NCBI GenBank assembly: GCA_937899725.1
Contig: CALCCA010000143.1
Span: 1 to 35,781 of the forward strand
Direction of reading: 5' to 3'
Source: an uncultured Halomicronema sp.
Lineage (GTDB): Bacteria; Cyanobacteriota; Cyanobacteriia; Phormidesmidales; Phormidesmidaceae
DNA: 35,781 bases
Of this stretch, positions 15,987 through 23,369 are shown one piece after another. The notes below the pieces were generated by a model that was not told where the DNA came from, did no database searches, and worked only from the letters and a program-made list of their open reading frames with translations. Every line of letters begins with the position of its first letter. Position 1 is the first letter of the stretch. Made by a program: the position numbers and the translations under genes.

Positions 15987-18900
15987 ATGCCTCGGTCTTC
16001 TTCCTCTGCTGAGTCTGCTTCAAAAGAAGATGTGAATGGTCAAAATGGCCATGTTCCCGCCTCGGCGAATCAGGACGACGACATCATCAGAGTTCGCGGC
16101 GCACGCCAGCACAACCTCAAAAATGTTGATCTAGAGCTGCCCCGCAACCAGCTGATTGTCTTCACCGGCGTTTCGGGTTCGGGTAAGTCTTCCCTGGCGT
16201 TTGACACTATTTTTGCCGAAGGCCAGCGGCGCTATGTGGAATCCCTTAGTGCCTACGCCCGTCAGTTTTTAGGCCAAGTTGACAAGCCCGATGTGGATGC
16301 GATCGAGGGGCTGAGTCCAGCTATTTCCATCGATCAGAAATCCACGTCGCACAACCCGCGCTCGACCGTCGGTACCGTTACCGAGATTTATGACTATTTG
16401 CGGCTGCTATTTGGTCGGGCGGGCGAACCCCACTGTCCCCATTGCGGTCGCTCCATTTCGCCCCAATCACTCGATCAAATGCTGGATCGAGTGATGGCCC
16501 TGCCCGACCGCACCCGATTTCAGATTTTGGCACCGGTGGTGCGCGGCAAAAAGGGGACTCACCAAAAGCTACTCTCCGCCTTAGCGGCTGAGGGCTTTGT
16601 CCGGGTGCGCATCAATGGCGATATTCGCGACCTCAACGACAATATTGAGCTGAACAAAAACCACGCTCACACCATTGAGGTCGTGGTGGATCGGTTGGTT
16701 AAAAAAGACGATTTGCAAGAGCGTTTAGCCGACTCTTTGACCACCTGTTTGAAGCGATCGGACGGCATCGCCGTAATTGACATCCTGGCTGAACGCCCAG
16801 CTCAGAGTGAGAACAAGGTCGTCCCCATCAATGCGAAGCCGACTCAGGCCCAGTCTGACCGGCTTCCCACCGCTGCTGAAAAAGGCGGCACCTACGCCAC
16901 AGATACTGAACCGGTAGCTGATGCCATCCCGAAGGAGCTGGTCTTTTCCGAAAACTTCGCCTGCCCTGAGCACGGCGCCGTGATGGAAGAGCTTTCACCC
17001 CGCCTGTTTTCTTTCAACTCGCCCTACGGCGCTTGCCCCCACTGTCATGGCTTGGGCAGCCTGCGGACCTTTACCGCTGAGCTGGTGGTACCTGACCCCA
17101 CATTGCCGGTTTACGCGGCGATCGCCCCCTGGTCCGAAAAAGACAACACCTACTACTTTTCACTGCTCTACAGTGTTGGCCAGGCCTTTGGGTTTGAAAT
17201 CCAGGATCGCTGGGAAACCCTCACCGCTGATCAACAGCACATCATCTTGCACGGTTCAAGCGAAAAGATTTACATCGAAACCGACTCTCGCTATCGCGAT
17301 AAAAAAGGCTACTACCGCACGTTTGAAGGCGTGCTGCCGATGCTAGAGCGCCAATATCGGGAAGCGTCATCAGAAAGCTATAAGCAAAAGCTCGAAAAGT
17401 ATCTGATTGATCAGCCCTGCGAAGTCTGCCACGGGGCCCGACTCAAGCCTGAGTCTCTCTCGGTTCGCATTGGCCCTTATTCCATCAATGAACTGACGGG
17501 CGTGTCCATTCGCGAATGCCTGAATCGCATTCAGAAACTCATGGGGGCTAATGGTGAAGCGCCTCTGCTCTCGGCACGCCAGCGGCAAATTGGCGATTTG
17601 GTGCTGCGCGAGATTCGTGCCCGCCTGCAGTTCATGCTAGATGTCGGGTTAGATTATCTGACCCTGCATCGCACGGCGATGACCCTCTCGGGCGGCGAAG
17701 CCCAACGCATTCGTCTGGCCACCCAAATTGGCTCGGGGCTGACGGGCGTCCTTTACGTGTTGGACGAACCCAGCATCGGCCTGCACCAGCGCGACAACGA
17801 TCGCCTGCTCAACACGCTGCATCACCTGCGCGACATTGGTAACACGCTCATTGTTGTCGAGCATGACGAAGACACCATCCGCGCCGCTGACCATCTCGTG
17901 GATATTGGCCCGGGGGCTGGAGTCCACGGCGGTCGTATCGTCGCGGAAGGTGATTTGCCCACGCTTTTAGCCGCGGAGGATTCGCTCACGGGGGCCTACC
18001 TGTCAGGGCGACAGTCGATTCCGACCCCGAGCGAACGGCGGCCAGGCAACAAGCGATCGCTGAAGCTGATCAACGCCCACCGCAATAATCTAAAAAATGT
18101 CGATGTCGAGATTCCTCTCGGCCAGCTAGTCTGTATCACCGGCGTATCGGGCTCGGGCAAATCTACCTTGGTGAACGATCTCTTGCATCGGGCCCTGATG
18201 CATAACTTTGGCAGCAAGATTCCCTTTCCTAATCAGTTAGAAAAAATTGTTGGTCTCAAATCCATCGATAAGGCGATCGTCATCGATCAGTCGCCAATTG
18301 GTCGCACGCCCCGCTCTAACCCCGCGACTTATACCGGTGTGTTTGACGTGATTCGGGAGTTGTTTACCACCACAGTTGAAGCAAAAGCGCGAGGTTATAA
18401 AGCCGGACAGTTTTCGTTCAACGTCAAGGGAGGGCGCTGTGAAGCCTGTAGCGGCCAGGGGGTTAACGTGATTGAGATGAACTTTCTCCCCGATGTTTAT
18501 GTCCAGTGCGAGGTCTGCAAAGGGGCCCGCTATAACCGCGAAACTTTACAGGTGAAGTACAAAGGCAAAACCATTGCCGATGTGCTGGGCATGACCGCTG
18601 AAGAAGCCCTAGATTTCTTTCAAAATATTCCTAAGGCCGCGACCCGCTTGCAGACCATGGTGGATGTCGGGCTCGGCTATGTGCGCTTGGGGCAAACTGC
18701 ACCAACGCTCTCGGGCGGTGAGGCGCAGCGGATGAAACTCGCCTCTGAACTGGCCCGACGGGCCACCGGCAAGACTCTGTACCTGATTGATGAGCCCACT
18801 ACAGGTCTGTCTTTCTATGATGTTCATAAATTGTTGGATGTCGTGCAGCGGCTGGTGGATAAGGGCAACTCGGTGTTGACGATTGAGCACAATCTAGACG

Positions 18901-19067
18901 TCATTCGCTGCTCTGACTGGATTATTGATTTAGGCCCTGAAGGCGGCGATCGCGGCGGTGAGATTATCGCCACGGGCACCCCTGAACAGGTAGCGCGAAA
19001 TCCCAATTCCTATACGGGCCGCTATTTGGCGCGGGTCTTGGCGCAGCATGCAAACGATCAGGCGTGA
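15987..19067 (+). CDS. uvrA: Excinuclease ABC subunit A (UvrA)
   Basis: 1026 residues, longer than the usual 940-980. It is the damage-recognition ATPase of nucleotide excision repair, acting as a dimer with UvrB. Seen: Walker [11 protein letters not shown] (61-70), a zinc site starting CPHCGRS, second-module cysteines CPHCHGLG and [12 protein letters not shown] signature [11 protein letters not shown] (567 on) with Walker [14 protein letters not shown], second Walker [11 protein letters not shown] (719 on), the C-terminal zinc finger CEACSGQG...[10 protein letters not shown], and second signature [11 protein letters not shown] (908 on) with [11 protein letters not shown]. The His usual after TTGL is Ser, as I recall for cyanobacterial UvrA. 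The extra length comes from a 30-residue polar N-terminus and a low-complexity insert at about 267-312 (RPAQSENK...TDTEPVADA). Confidence 0.97.
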   Translation: MPRSSSSAESASKEDVNGQNGHVPASANQDDDIIRVRGARQHNLKNVDLELPRNQLIVFTGVSGSGKSSLAFDTIFAEGQRRYVESLSAYARQFLGQVDKPDVDAIEGLSPAISIDQKSTSHNPRSTVGTVTEIYDYLRLLFGRAGEPHCPHCGRSISPQSLDQMLDRVMALPDRTRFQILAPVVRGKKGTHQKLLSALAAEGFVRVRINGDIRDLNDNIELNKNHAHTIEVVVDRLVKKDDLQERLADSLTTCLKRSDGIAVIDILAERPAQSENKVVPINAKPTQAQSDRLPTAAEKGGTYATDTEPVADAIPKELVFSENFACPEHGAVMEELSPRLFSFNSPYGACPHCHGLGSLRTFTAELVVPDPTLPVYAAIAPWSEKDNTYYFSLLYSVGQAFGFEIQDRWETLTADQQHIILHGSSEKIYIETDSRYRDKKGYYRTFEGVLPMLERQYREASSESYKQKLEKYLIDQPCEVCHGARLKPESLSVRIGPYSINELTGVSIRECLNRIQKLMGANGEAPLLSARQRQIGDLVLREIRARLQFMLDVGLDYLTLHRTAMTLSGGEAQRIRLATQIGSGLTGVLYVLDEPSIGLHQRDNDRLLNTLHHLRDIGNTLIVVEHDEDTIRAADHLVDIGPGAGVHGGRIVAEGDLPTLLAAEDSLTGAYLSGRQSIPTPSERRPGNKRSLKLINAHRNNLKNVDVEIPLGQLVCITGVSGSGKSTLVNDLLHRALMHNFGSKIPFPNQLEKIVGLKSIDKAIVIDQSPIGRTPRSNPATYTGVFDVIRELFTTTVEAKARGYKAGQFSFNVKGGRCEACSGQGVNVIEMNFLPDVYVQCEVCKGARYNRETLQVKYKGKTIADVLGMTAEEALDFFQNIPKAATRLQTMVDVGLGYVRLGQTAPTLSGGEAQRMKLASELARRATGKTLYLIDEPTTGLSFYDVHKLLDVVQRLVDKGNSVLTIEHNLDVIRCSDWIIDLGPEGGDRGGEIIATGTPEQVARNPNSYTGRYLARVLAQHANDQA

Positions 19068-19185
19068 GTCAAGACGCCCCGCGATCGCGGCCCTCAGTGT
19101 GGAATTCCGTCCTCTTGGGTTAAACCAATTCTCAGCTCCAGTGCGTACAGTATCCCTTGTAGGCTCCGGAGATGTGGGTTAGGGG

Positions 19186-20265
19186 ATGAATTTTGAGTAT
19201 CTGCACCTCTTTTTAAAAAATGCGGCGGTTTGGCGCGACTGGTTCATCGAAAAACTCGATTTTCGGCCGATATCGGGTCAAGCCCTCCATAGCCTGGGGG
19301 AATTTGCGGTTCAGTACGGTCCTATCATCATCCTGCTATCTTCTGAGGGCTCCGGTCGGCCAGAAGTCCGCAAGTTTTTGCAGACCTATGCAGAAGGCAT
19401 CGGTGATGTGGCGTTTCGAGTCCGCAATTTAGACGTGATCGTGGCTCGTATACGAGCCTTGGGCGGCAAAATCAGCGAGCCGATTCACGCTCTGCCAACC
19501 CGCACCGGTAGTCTGCGCTGGTGCCGCATTCGCGGTTGGGGCAGTGTTTCACATACCCTAATTGAGTCACCTCTGACTCTAGCGGCATCGTTGTCGCACC
19601 CCTCGCAGGCCGCCTCATCAGCAGCCTTGCCTTGGTTGAGCATCGACCATGCCGTACTCAACGTGCCGACTGGGGAGCTCGAGGATGCCGTCAACTGGTA
19701 CACAACCTACTTAGGCTTTACTCAACAACAGCAATTTTTAATTGAAACGCCTCGATCAGGGCTCCGCAGTACCGTCCTGAAGCATCCCAACGGCAATGCC
19801 ACCCTGCCGATTAATGAACCCACCTCTCCCAACTCACAGATTCAAGAATTTATTGACCAGCATCAAGGGGCCGGAATTCAGCACGTGGCCTTAAAAACTC
19901 AAAACCTGGTGCAAACGATCGCGGTGTTGCGCCAACGAGGGCTCTCGTTTTTATCGGTACCAGCGATCTACTATCAACAGCTGCAGACCCGACCCGGATT
20001 CTGGCCAGAGGCAGGAGACTGGGGAGCGATTGCCCGGCAGCAGATTTTGGTTGACTGGCCTGCGGCAGATGCCCAAACGCGTCTACTGCAGACCTTTACT
20101 CAACCCCTGTTCGACAAGCCCACGTTCTTTTGGGAATTTATTGAGCGGCAATCACGAATGACTCCAGCCGGTATGAGACGAGCCGATGGATTTGGCGAAG
20201 GCAATTTTCAAGCACTGTTCGAGGCGATTGAACGAGAACAACAGTTGCGAGGCAGCCTTCAGTAG
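19186..20265 (+). CDS. hppD: 4-hydroxyphenylpyruvate dioxygenase (HPPD)
   Basis: 359 residues, matching the family's length. It converts 4-hydroxyphenylpyruvate to homogentisate, the head group of tocopherol in cyanobacteria. It consists of two glyoxalase-fold halves; the N-terminal half ends around 140. The iron ligands of the C-terminal half are visible: His 155 in IDHAV, His 233 in QHVALKT, and Glu 317 in FFWEFIERQ. The family's C-terminal GFGEGNFQALFEAIEREQ closes the active site and is present. The start ATG at 19186 has AGGGG directly adjacent, closer than usual, but the sequence begins in the correct place for the fold. The gene follows uvrA by 118 bases and is probably separately expressed. 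Its 3' end meets a broken hsp20 after 42 bases. Confidence 0.9.
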   Translation: MNFEYLHLFLKNAAVWRDWFIEKLDFRPISGQALHSLGEFAVQYGPIIILLSSEGSGRPEVRKFLQTYAEGIGDVAFRVRNLDVIVARIRALGGKISEPIHALPTRTGSLRWCRIRGWGSVSHTLIESPLTLAASLSHPSQAASSAALPWLSIDHAVLNVPTGELEDAVNWYTTYLGFTQQQQFLIETPRSGLRSTVLKHPNGNATLPINEPTSPNSQIQEFIDQHQGAGIQHVALKTQNLVQTIAVLRQRGLSFLSVPAIYYQQLQTRPGFWPEAGDWGAIARQQILVDWPAADAQTRLLQTFTQPLFDKPTFFWEFIERQSRMTPAGMRRADGFGEGNFQALFEAIEREQQLRGSLQ

Positions 20266-20307
20266 TCATTCTGACCGAGCACTAAGGCGGTGCAGCGTTT
20301 ACAGCCC

Positions 20308-20532
20308 TTAGGCAGACATCACGCTTGAAAATCGATGTAGCCCACTATCAGAGCATCCCACCTCAAAGGTGACATGCTCCCCTTCGTGGGTTTCATTTAG
20401 CTCGGCAGCAGGTACAAATTCGCCTAAATTGAAGTGATCATGACGCAACGGACTCAGCTTATTAAACAAGTGATTCATTTCACGCCATAGCGTGTTGACT
20501 TCTTTAAAGGGTTCCCAACGGATAAGGGGCAT
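20308..20532 (-). pseudogene. Truncated Hsp20 (alpha-crystallin) small heat-shock gene
   Basis: 74 residues. The first 50 or so match the N-terminus of bacterial Hsp20 (MPLIRWEPFKEVNTLWREMN, then FVPAAELNETHEGEHVTFEV), ending just inside the alpha-crystallin domain. The last 20 residues are unrelated, and no other frame restores the missing 90 residues. A strong AGGAGG stands eight bases before the ATG, so expression signals are retained. The breakpoint lies 40-90 bases from the hppD stop, suggesting a deletion or rearrangement junction. A functional chaperone is unlikely. Confidence 0.8.
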
Positions 20533-21148
20533 AGGATTCTCCTCCTGTACCTTGGGGGCGAATTTCTCTGCAATGGCAAAGAGGCTCCGGCTAGCAAGAA
20601 AAGAACAGGGATGAATTCTCTAAACATTTTTCTGACTTCTCTTGATTAATACAATAGCGAAATCGGTTAAATAAAAAATTCGGTTTAAGCTACCTTTTTG
20701 ATCGAGTTTACCCATCAATGTTTTCTAAGGATTCGGTTTACCGTTCTGGTTTTACGGTAAACCGAATCCTTAGAAAAATATTCCCTAGAACTAGAAACAA
20801 CGTTTTTCTACTAGAGATAAAAAAGCAGATTGCCATGCAATTTGAGCATCGGTAGCGCGATCGCGAATAAATACGAACTATATCCATGCACCACTGCGTG
20901 ATGAATCCTTGAGTCTGAGTCGCATCGCTCCAACCTGTTCAGAGCGGCTCGCGATAGTCTGCCTAATCCATCCAGCGGCGACAGCCATAGATGAATATTT
21001 CTATCGAAGTTGTTGTGTTGGCAGGCGTTTGAATGACTTTTGTCGCTGAGTGTGAGGTTATATGTACGCAGAAACGCGATCGCCTTTTAATCACTGCAAA
21101 ATGACCTAGCGGGGATGACTCCCAATAATCCTGTTCTGGAACGCTGCT
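20533..21148. other. 616-base intergenic region between hsp20' and tetR
   Basis: No gene is supported. The first 300 bases are AT-rich and hold the large hairpin at 20721-20777 and a further dyad TAGAAA/TTTCTA (20792-20810). The second half has host-like composition with two HIP1 sites. Confidence 0.5.
20721..20777. repeat. 24-bp perfect inverted repeat with a 9-base loop
   Basis: The arms 20721-20744 and 20754-20777 are perfectly complementary, from TTTTCTAAGGATTCGG inward to TTTACCGT. The element ATTCGGTTTA is found in each arm and once more 5' at 20678-20687. It lies between divergently oriented genes, so a terminator role is not obvious. It could be a regulator-binding site, a MITE-like element or a small structured RNA. 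Confidence 0.8.
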
Positions 21149-21778
21149 ATGGTCGCCTATTACAAAACCCCCTCGACTACTCACGAAAATGAAACCGAGG
21201 TCAAGATCTTGACGGCTGCCCAGCGGCTCTTTGCGCGGCGCGGTTATGGCGGCACGACCACCCGCGATTTAGCTCAAGCGGCAGGGGTCGCTGAGGGTAC
21301 GCTGTTTCGTCACTTTGACAGCAAAAAAGCAATTTTGGTTAAGGTCGCCACCGATGGTTGGATCGAGTTGCTCACTGAGCTGCTCACCGAACTCAGCGAA
21401 ATGGCGAACTATAAAGCGATTGGCCAGGTGATGCATCGACGTCTGGGCGATTTGCCCCACCATGCGGATCTTATGCGCGTCTGTTTTATGGAAGCGCAGT
21501 TTCATCCTGAGTTGCGCGAGCAGGTGCAGGGCGAAGTGATTACGAAGATGATTGACGTCACTGAGGCGTTTTTTCAGACAGCGATGGATCGCGGGGTTTA
21601 TCGACCGATGAATCCGCGGGTGTTGGCGCGGATCTTTTTAGGTATGTTTGCGATCGCTGGGGTGAGCCAAGACACACTCGGCGAAGCCAGTGCGTCACCG
21701 AAGACCTTGCAAGATTTGGCCGAGGGTTTGGCCGATATCTTTCTCAATGGAGTATTGCTAGAGCGTGAGCTGACCTAA
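21149..21778 (+). CDS. TetR/AcrR family transcriptional regulator
   Basis: 209 residues. Seen: the N-terminal DNA-binding domain (about 17-63) with ILTAAQRLFARRGYGGTTTRDLAQAAGVAEGTLFRHFDSKKAIL, a near-consensus TetR helix-turn-helix. The C-terminal ligand and dimer domain is all-helical (for example LTELLTELSEMANYKAIGQVM and VLARIFLGMFAIAG). Members are usually repressors released by a small molecule and often control adjacent exporters or enzymes. Here nothing adjacent is an obvious target; the divergent neighbour is the broken hsp20, so the target may have been lost or lies elsewhere. The inverted repeats upstream are candidate operators. The ligand cannot be predicted. Confidence 0.92.
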   Translation: MVAYYKTPSTTHENETEVKILTAAQRLFARRGYGGTTTRDLAQAAGVAEGTLFRHFDSKKAILVKVATDGWIELLTELLTELSEMANYKAIGQVMHRRLGDLPHHADLMRVCFMEAQFHPELREQVQGEVITKMIDVTEAFFQTAMDRGVYRPMNPRVLARIFLGMFAIAGVSQDTLGEASASPKTLQDLAEGLADIFLNGVLLERELT

Positions 21779-21840
21779 CCTCACTTTTCAACGACCTCCC
21801 GATGCCATGTTGTCAATACCCGGAAGCCTAGGAGCAAGAC

Positions 21841-21886
21841 AAACGCATCTTATCCAACCAAAACCTTGAGAATATCAGATGCGTTT
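21841..21886. repeat. 10-bp inverted repeat after tetR
   Basis: AAACGCATCT (21841-21850) and AGATGCGTTT (21877-21886) are perfect complements around 26 bases. It lies 60 bases past the tetR stop and 40 bases before the IS relic. It could be a weak terminator or a former insertion hotspot; no T-run is clear. Confidence 0.45.
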
Positions 21887-21924
21887 ACCCTAAGTCGGAC
21901 GACGTCTCGCTCACAAAGTCGCTC

Positions 21925-22914
21925 AGAGCTAATTTATAAACGAAATCTTAAGCCGCCAGACGACGCAGCATCAGCCGAATTAAGGCTCCATAAATCATCC
22001 CTTCGCTGTGGTCGGTGTACAGCTCGTAATCCTGGCTCAGCCGCCGATAGCGGTTGAGCCAGCCAAAAGTACGTTCGACAATCTAACGCTTCGGTAACAC
22101 CTCGAAGGTTTTGGCGGTGCGTTGGATGACTTCTATGCGCACCTGCTTCCCACAAACTTGGCGCACCGCTGAGGCAAAGTTCTCCCCGGAATCCCCTTGA
22201 TCAACCCAAACCACTTCTAGCCTCGACAAGCGCCCACGGGCTGCGTGAACAACAATGACGGCTCCCAGTCGCTCTGAGGCATTGGCTTCGCTGGCTAAAA
22301 CGCCCAACACGAGGCCCTGACTGTCTACGACAATATGGCGCTTACGGCCTTTAACTTTCTTGCCGCCGTCAAAACCGTAGACGGCCCCCTGACTTGGTGC
22401 GCGTTCCCTAGCGCCGGAAACCGACGCGGGGTCGCATCCGCTTTTTCCGTCATTTTGACGGACTGCGAATCGGCTATTGCCACACTAGAGTCCTCCTCGC
22501 GGTTCATCTCGCGTCGCACCTCAGCCCGCAACTCGTCATGAACGGTCTGCCAAATCCCTTTGCGCTGCCACTTGCGTTGGCGTAGCCTGCCTGAAAGGCT
22601 TAAGCATTTGTAGACCGTCTGATGGGGCGAAAAGTCATGGGGCAGCATCTCCCACTGACAACCGCTACGTTGCACGTAGAAGATGGCGTTGAGCACTTCT
22701 CGTAGGGCCACGGCTTAATCCCTTAGGAGCAGGCAATTTAGGTTTAATCTCTAACCATTCAACATCACTCCGATCGCTAGGATAAAGCTTGCGAGTTGAG
22801 TGGACGACTGTAGGTAGAGGGCTCATCGTGGCATCAGAAAATCGACAGCTTTACAATCAAGGCACTACTTCAACTACGCTTGTGCACTTCAACTTCTCTT
22901 TAGAAGTCAGCTCT
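21925..22914 (-). mobile_element. Degenerate IS5-type insertion sequence
   Basis: Imperfect terminal repeats AGAGCTAATTTATAAA (21925-21940) and the complement of 22899-22914 agree at 13 of 16 positions, giving an element of about 990 bases. It encloses one broken DDE transposase on the minus strand. I see no target-site duplication. Length and gene content fit IS5-family elements; the subgroup is not assigned. Confidence 0.6.
21948..22826 (-). pseudogene. IS5-type DDE transposase, inactivated by frameshifts and an amber codon
   Basis: The reading starts at 22826 (MSPLPTVVHSTRKLYPSDRSD, then EWLEIKPKLPAPKG). It shifts frame at about 22715 into ALREVLNAIFYVQRSGCQWEML...HDFSPHQTVY and reaches the first catalytic Asp in IADSQSV. 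It shifts again near the C-run at 22385-22389 into GFDGGKKVKGRKRHIVVD, then carries the second Asp in VVWVDQGDSG. A TAG at 22083-22085 replaces the Trp expected in the [10 protein letters not shown] motif, which holds the catalytic Glu. The rest, [13 protein letters not shown] to LMLRRLAA, is intact to the stop at 21948. A programmed shift is known in some IS5 subgroups, but the amber and the first shift make this a dead copy. Confidence 0.85.
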
Positions 22915-23369
22915 TAGAAGAGCGCGAGAGTGTTATGTTCATTGGCTTCCGTCCTGTGCAGCGAACGTCTCTGGTATTCAATGTCTTTTAGACTGGCTGG
23001 TAGTTTAGTGTAGTGTGTTTTTCTGTTGATGACTGCCGTTTATGCAGTCAAATATTTCAGTTGATTCTTACTCAATATCAATTCCCTTAGAGAGTTCTTG
23101 TTGAATAAAGGCTTAACGTCTTGTGTAAATCCACTTTCGCCTGATCTCGCGAATCGACTTCACCTATCATCCCGTCGGAATTAGGAAAGGTTGCTGTGTG
23201 TTTTGGATCACACACAGTCAGGGTATGAAGCCGTAAAACTGAAAATCAAAACAATATTTTTAAGTTGATGAGAGACTGTCTTAGCTTTAATAAAAGCTAG
23301 GTTTGGGTTACCGATGTTTTTAGGGGGAGCTGCGTTGAGTAGTTTTCTGAAAGTTTGGTTTCTAAAGCA
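22915..23369. other. 455-base leader of the signalling operon with two small dyads
   Basis: No gene is supported. CTGTGTG-N10-CACACAG (23194-23217) and TAGCTTT-AATA-AAAGCTA (23282-23299) are perfect dyads and candidate operators or leader hairpins for the kinase gene. GGGGGAG at about 23324 is too far from either kinase start to be its ribosome-binding site. Another frame from the ATG at 23314 is open to about 23448 but does not match the kinase. Confidence 0.4.

Noticed and set aside
21934-22155. Open frame of 73 codons across the IS5-type element
   Set aside because: A wrong-frame reading; the real transposase frame there gives [20 protein letters not shown] to the stop at 21948.
23194-23217. 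CTGTGTG/CACACAG dyad considered as a CRP-type site
   Set aside because: The half-site spacing and sequence do not match the TGTGA-N6-TCACA consensus well; kept only as an unnamed dyad in the leader.
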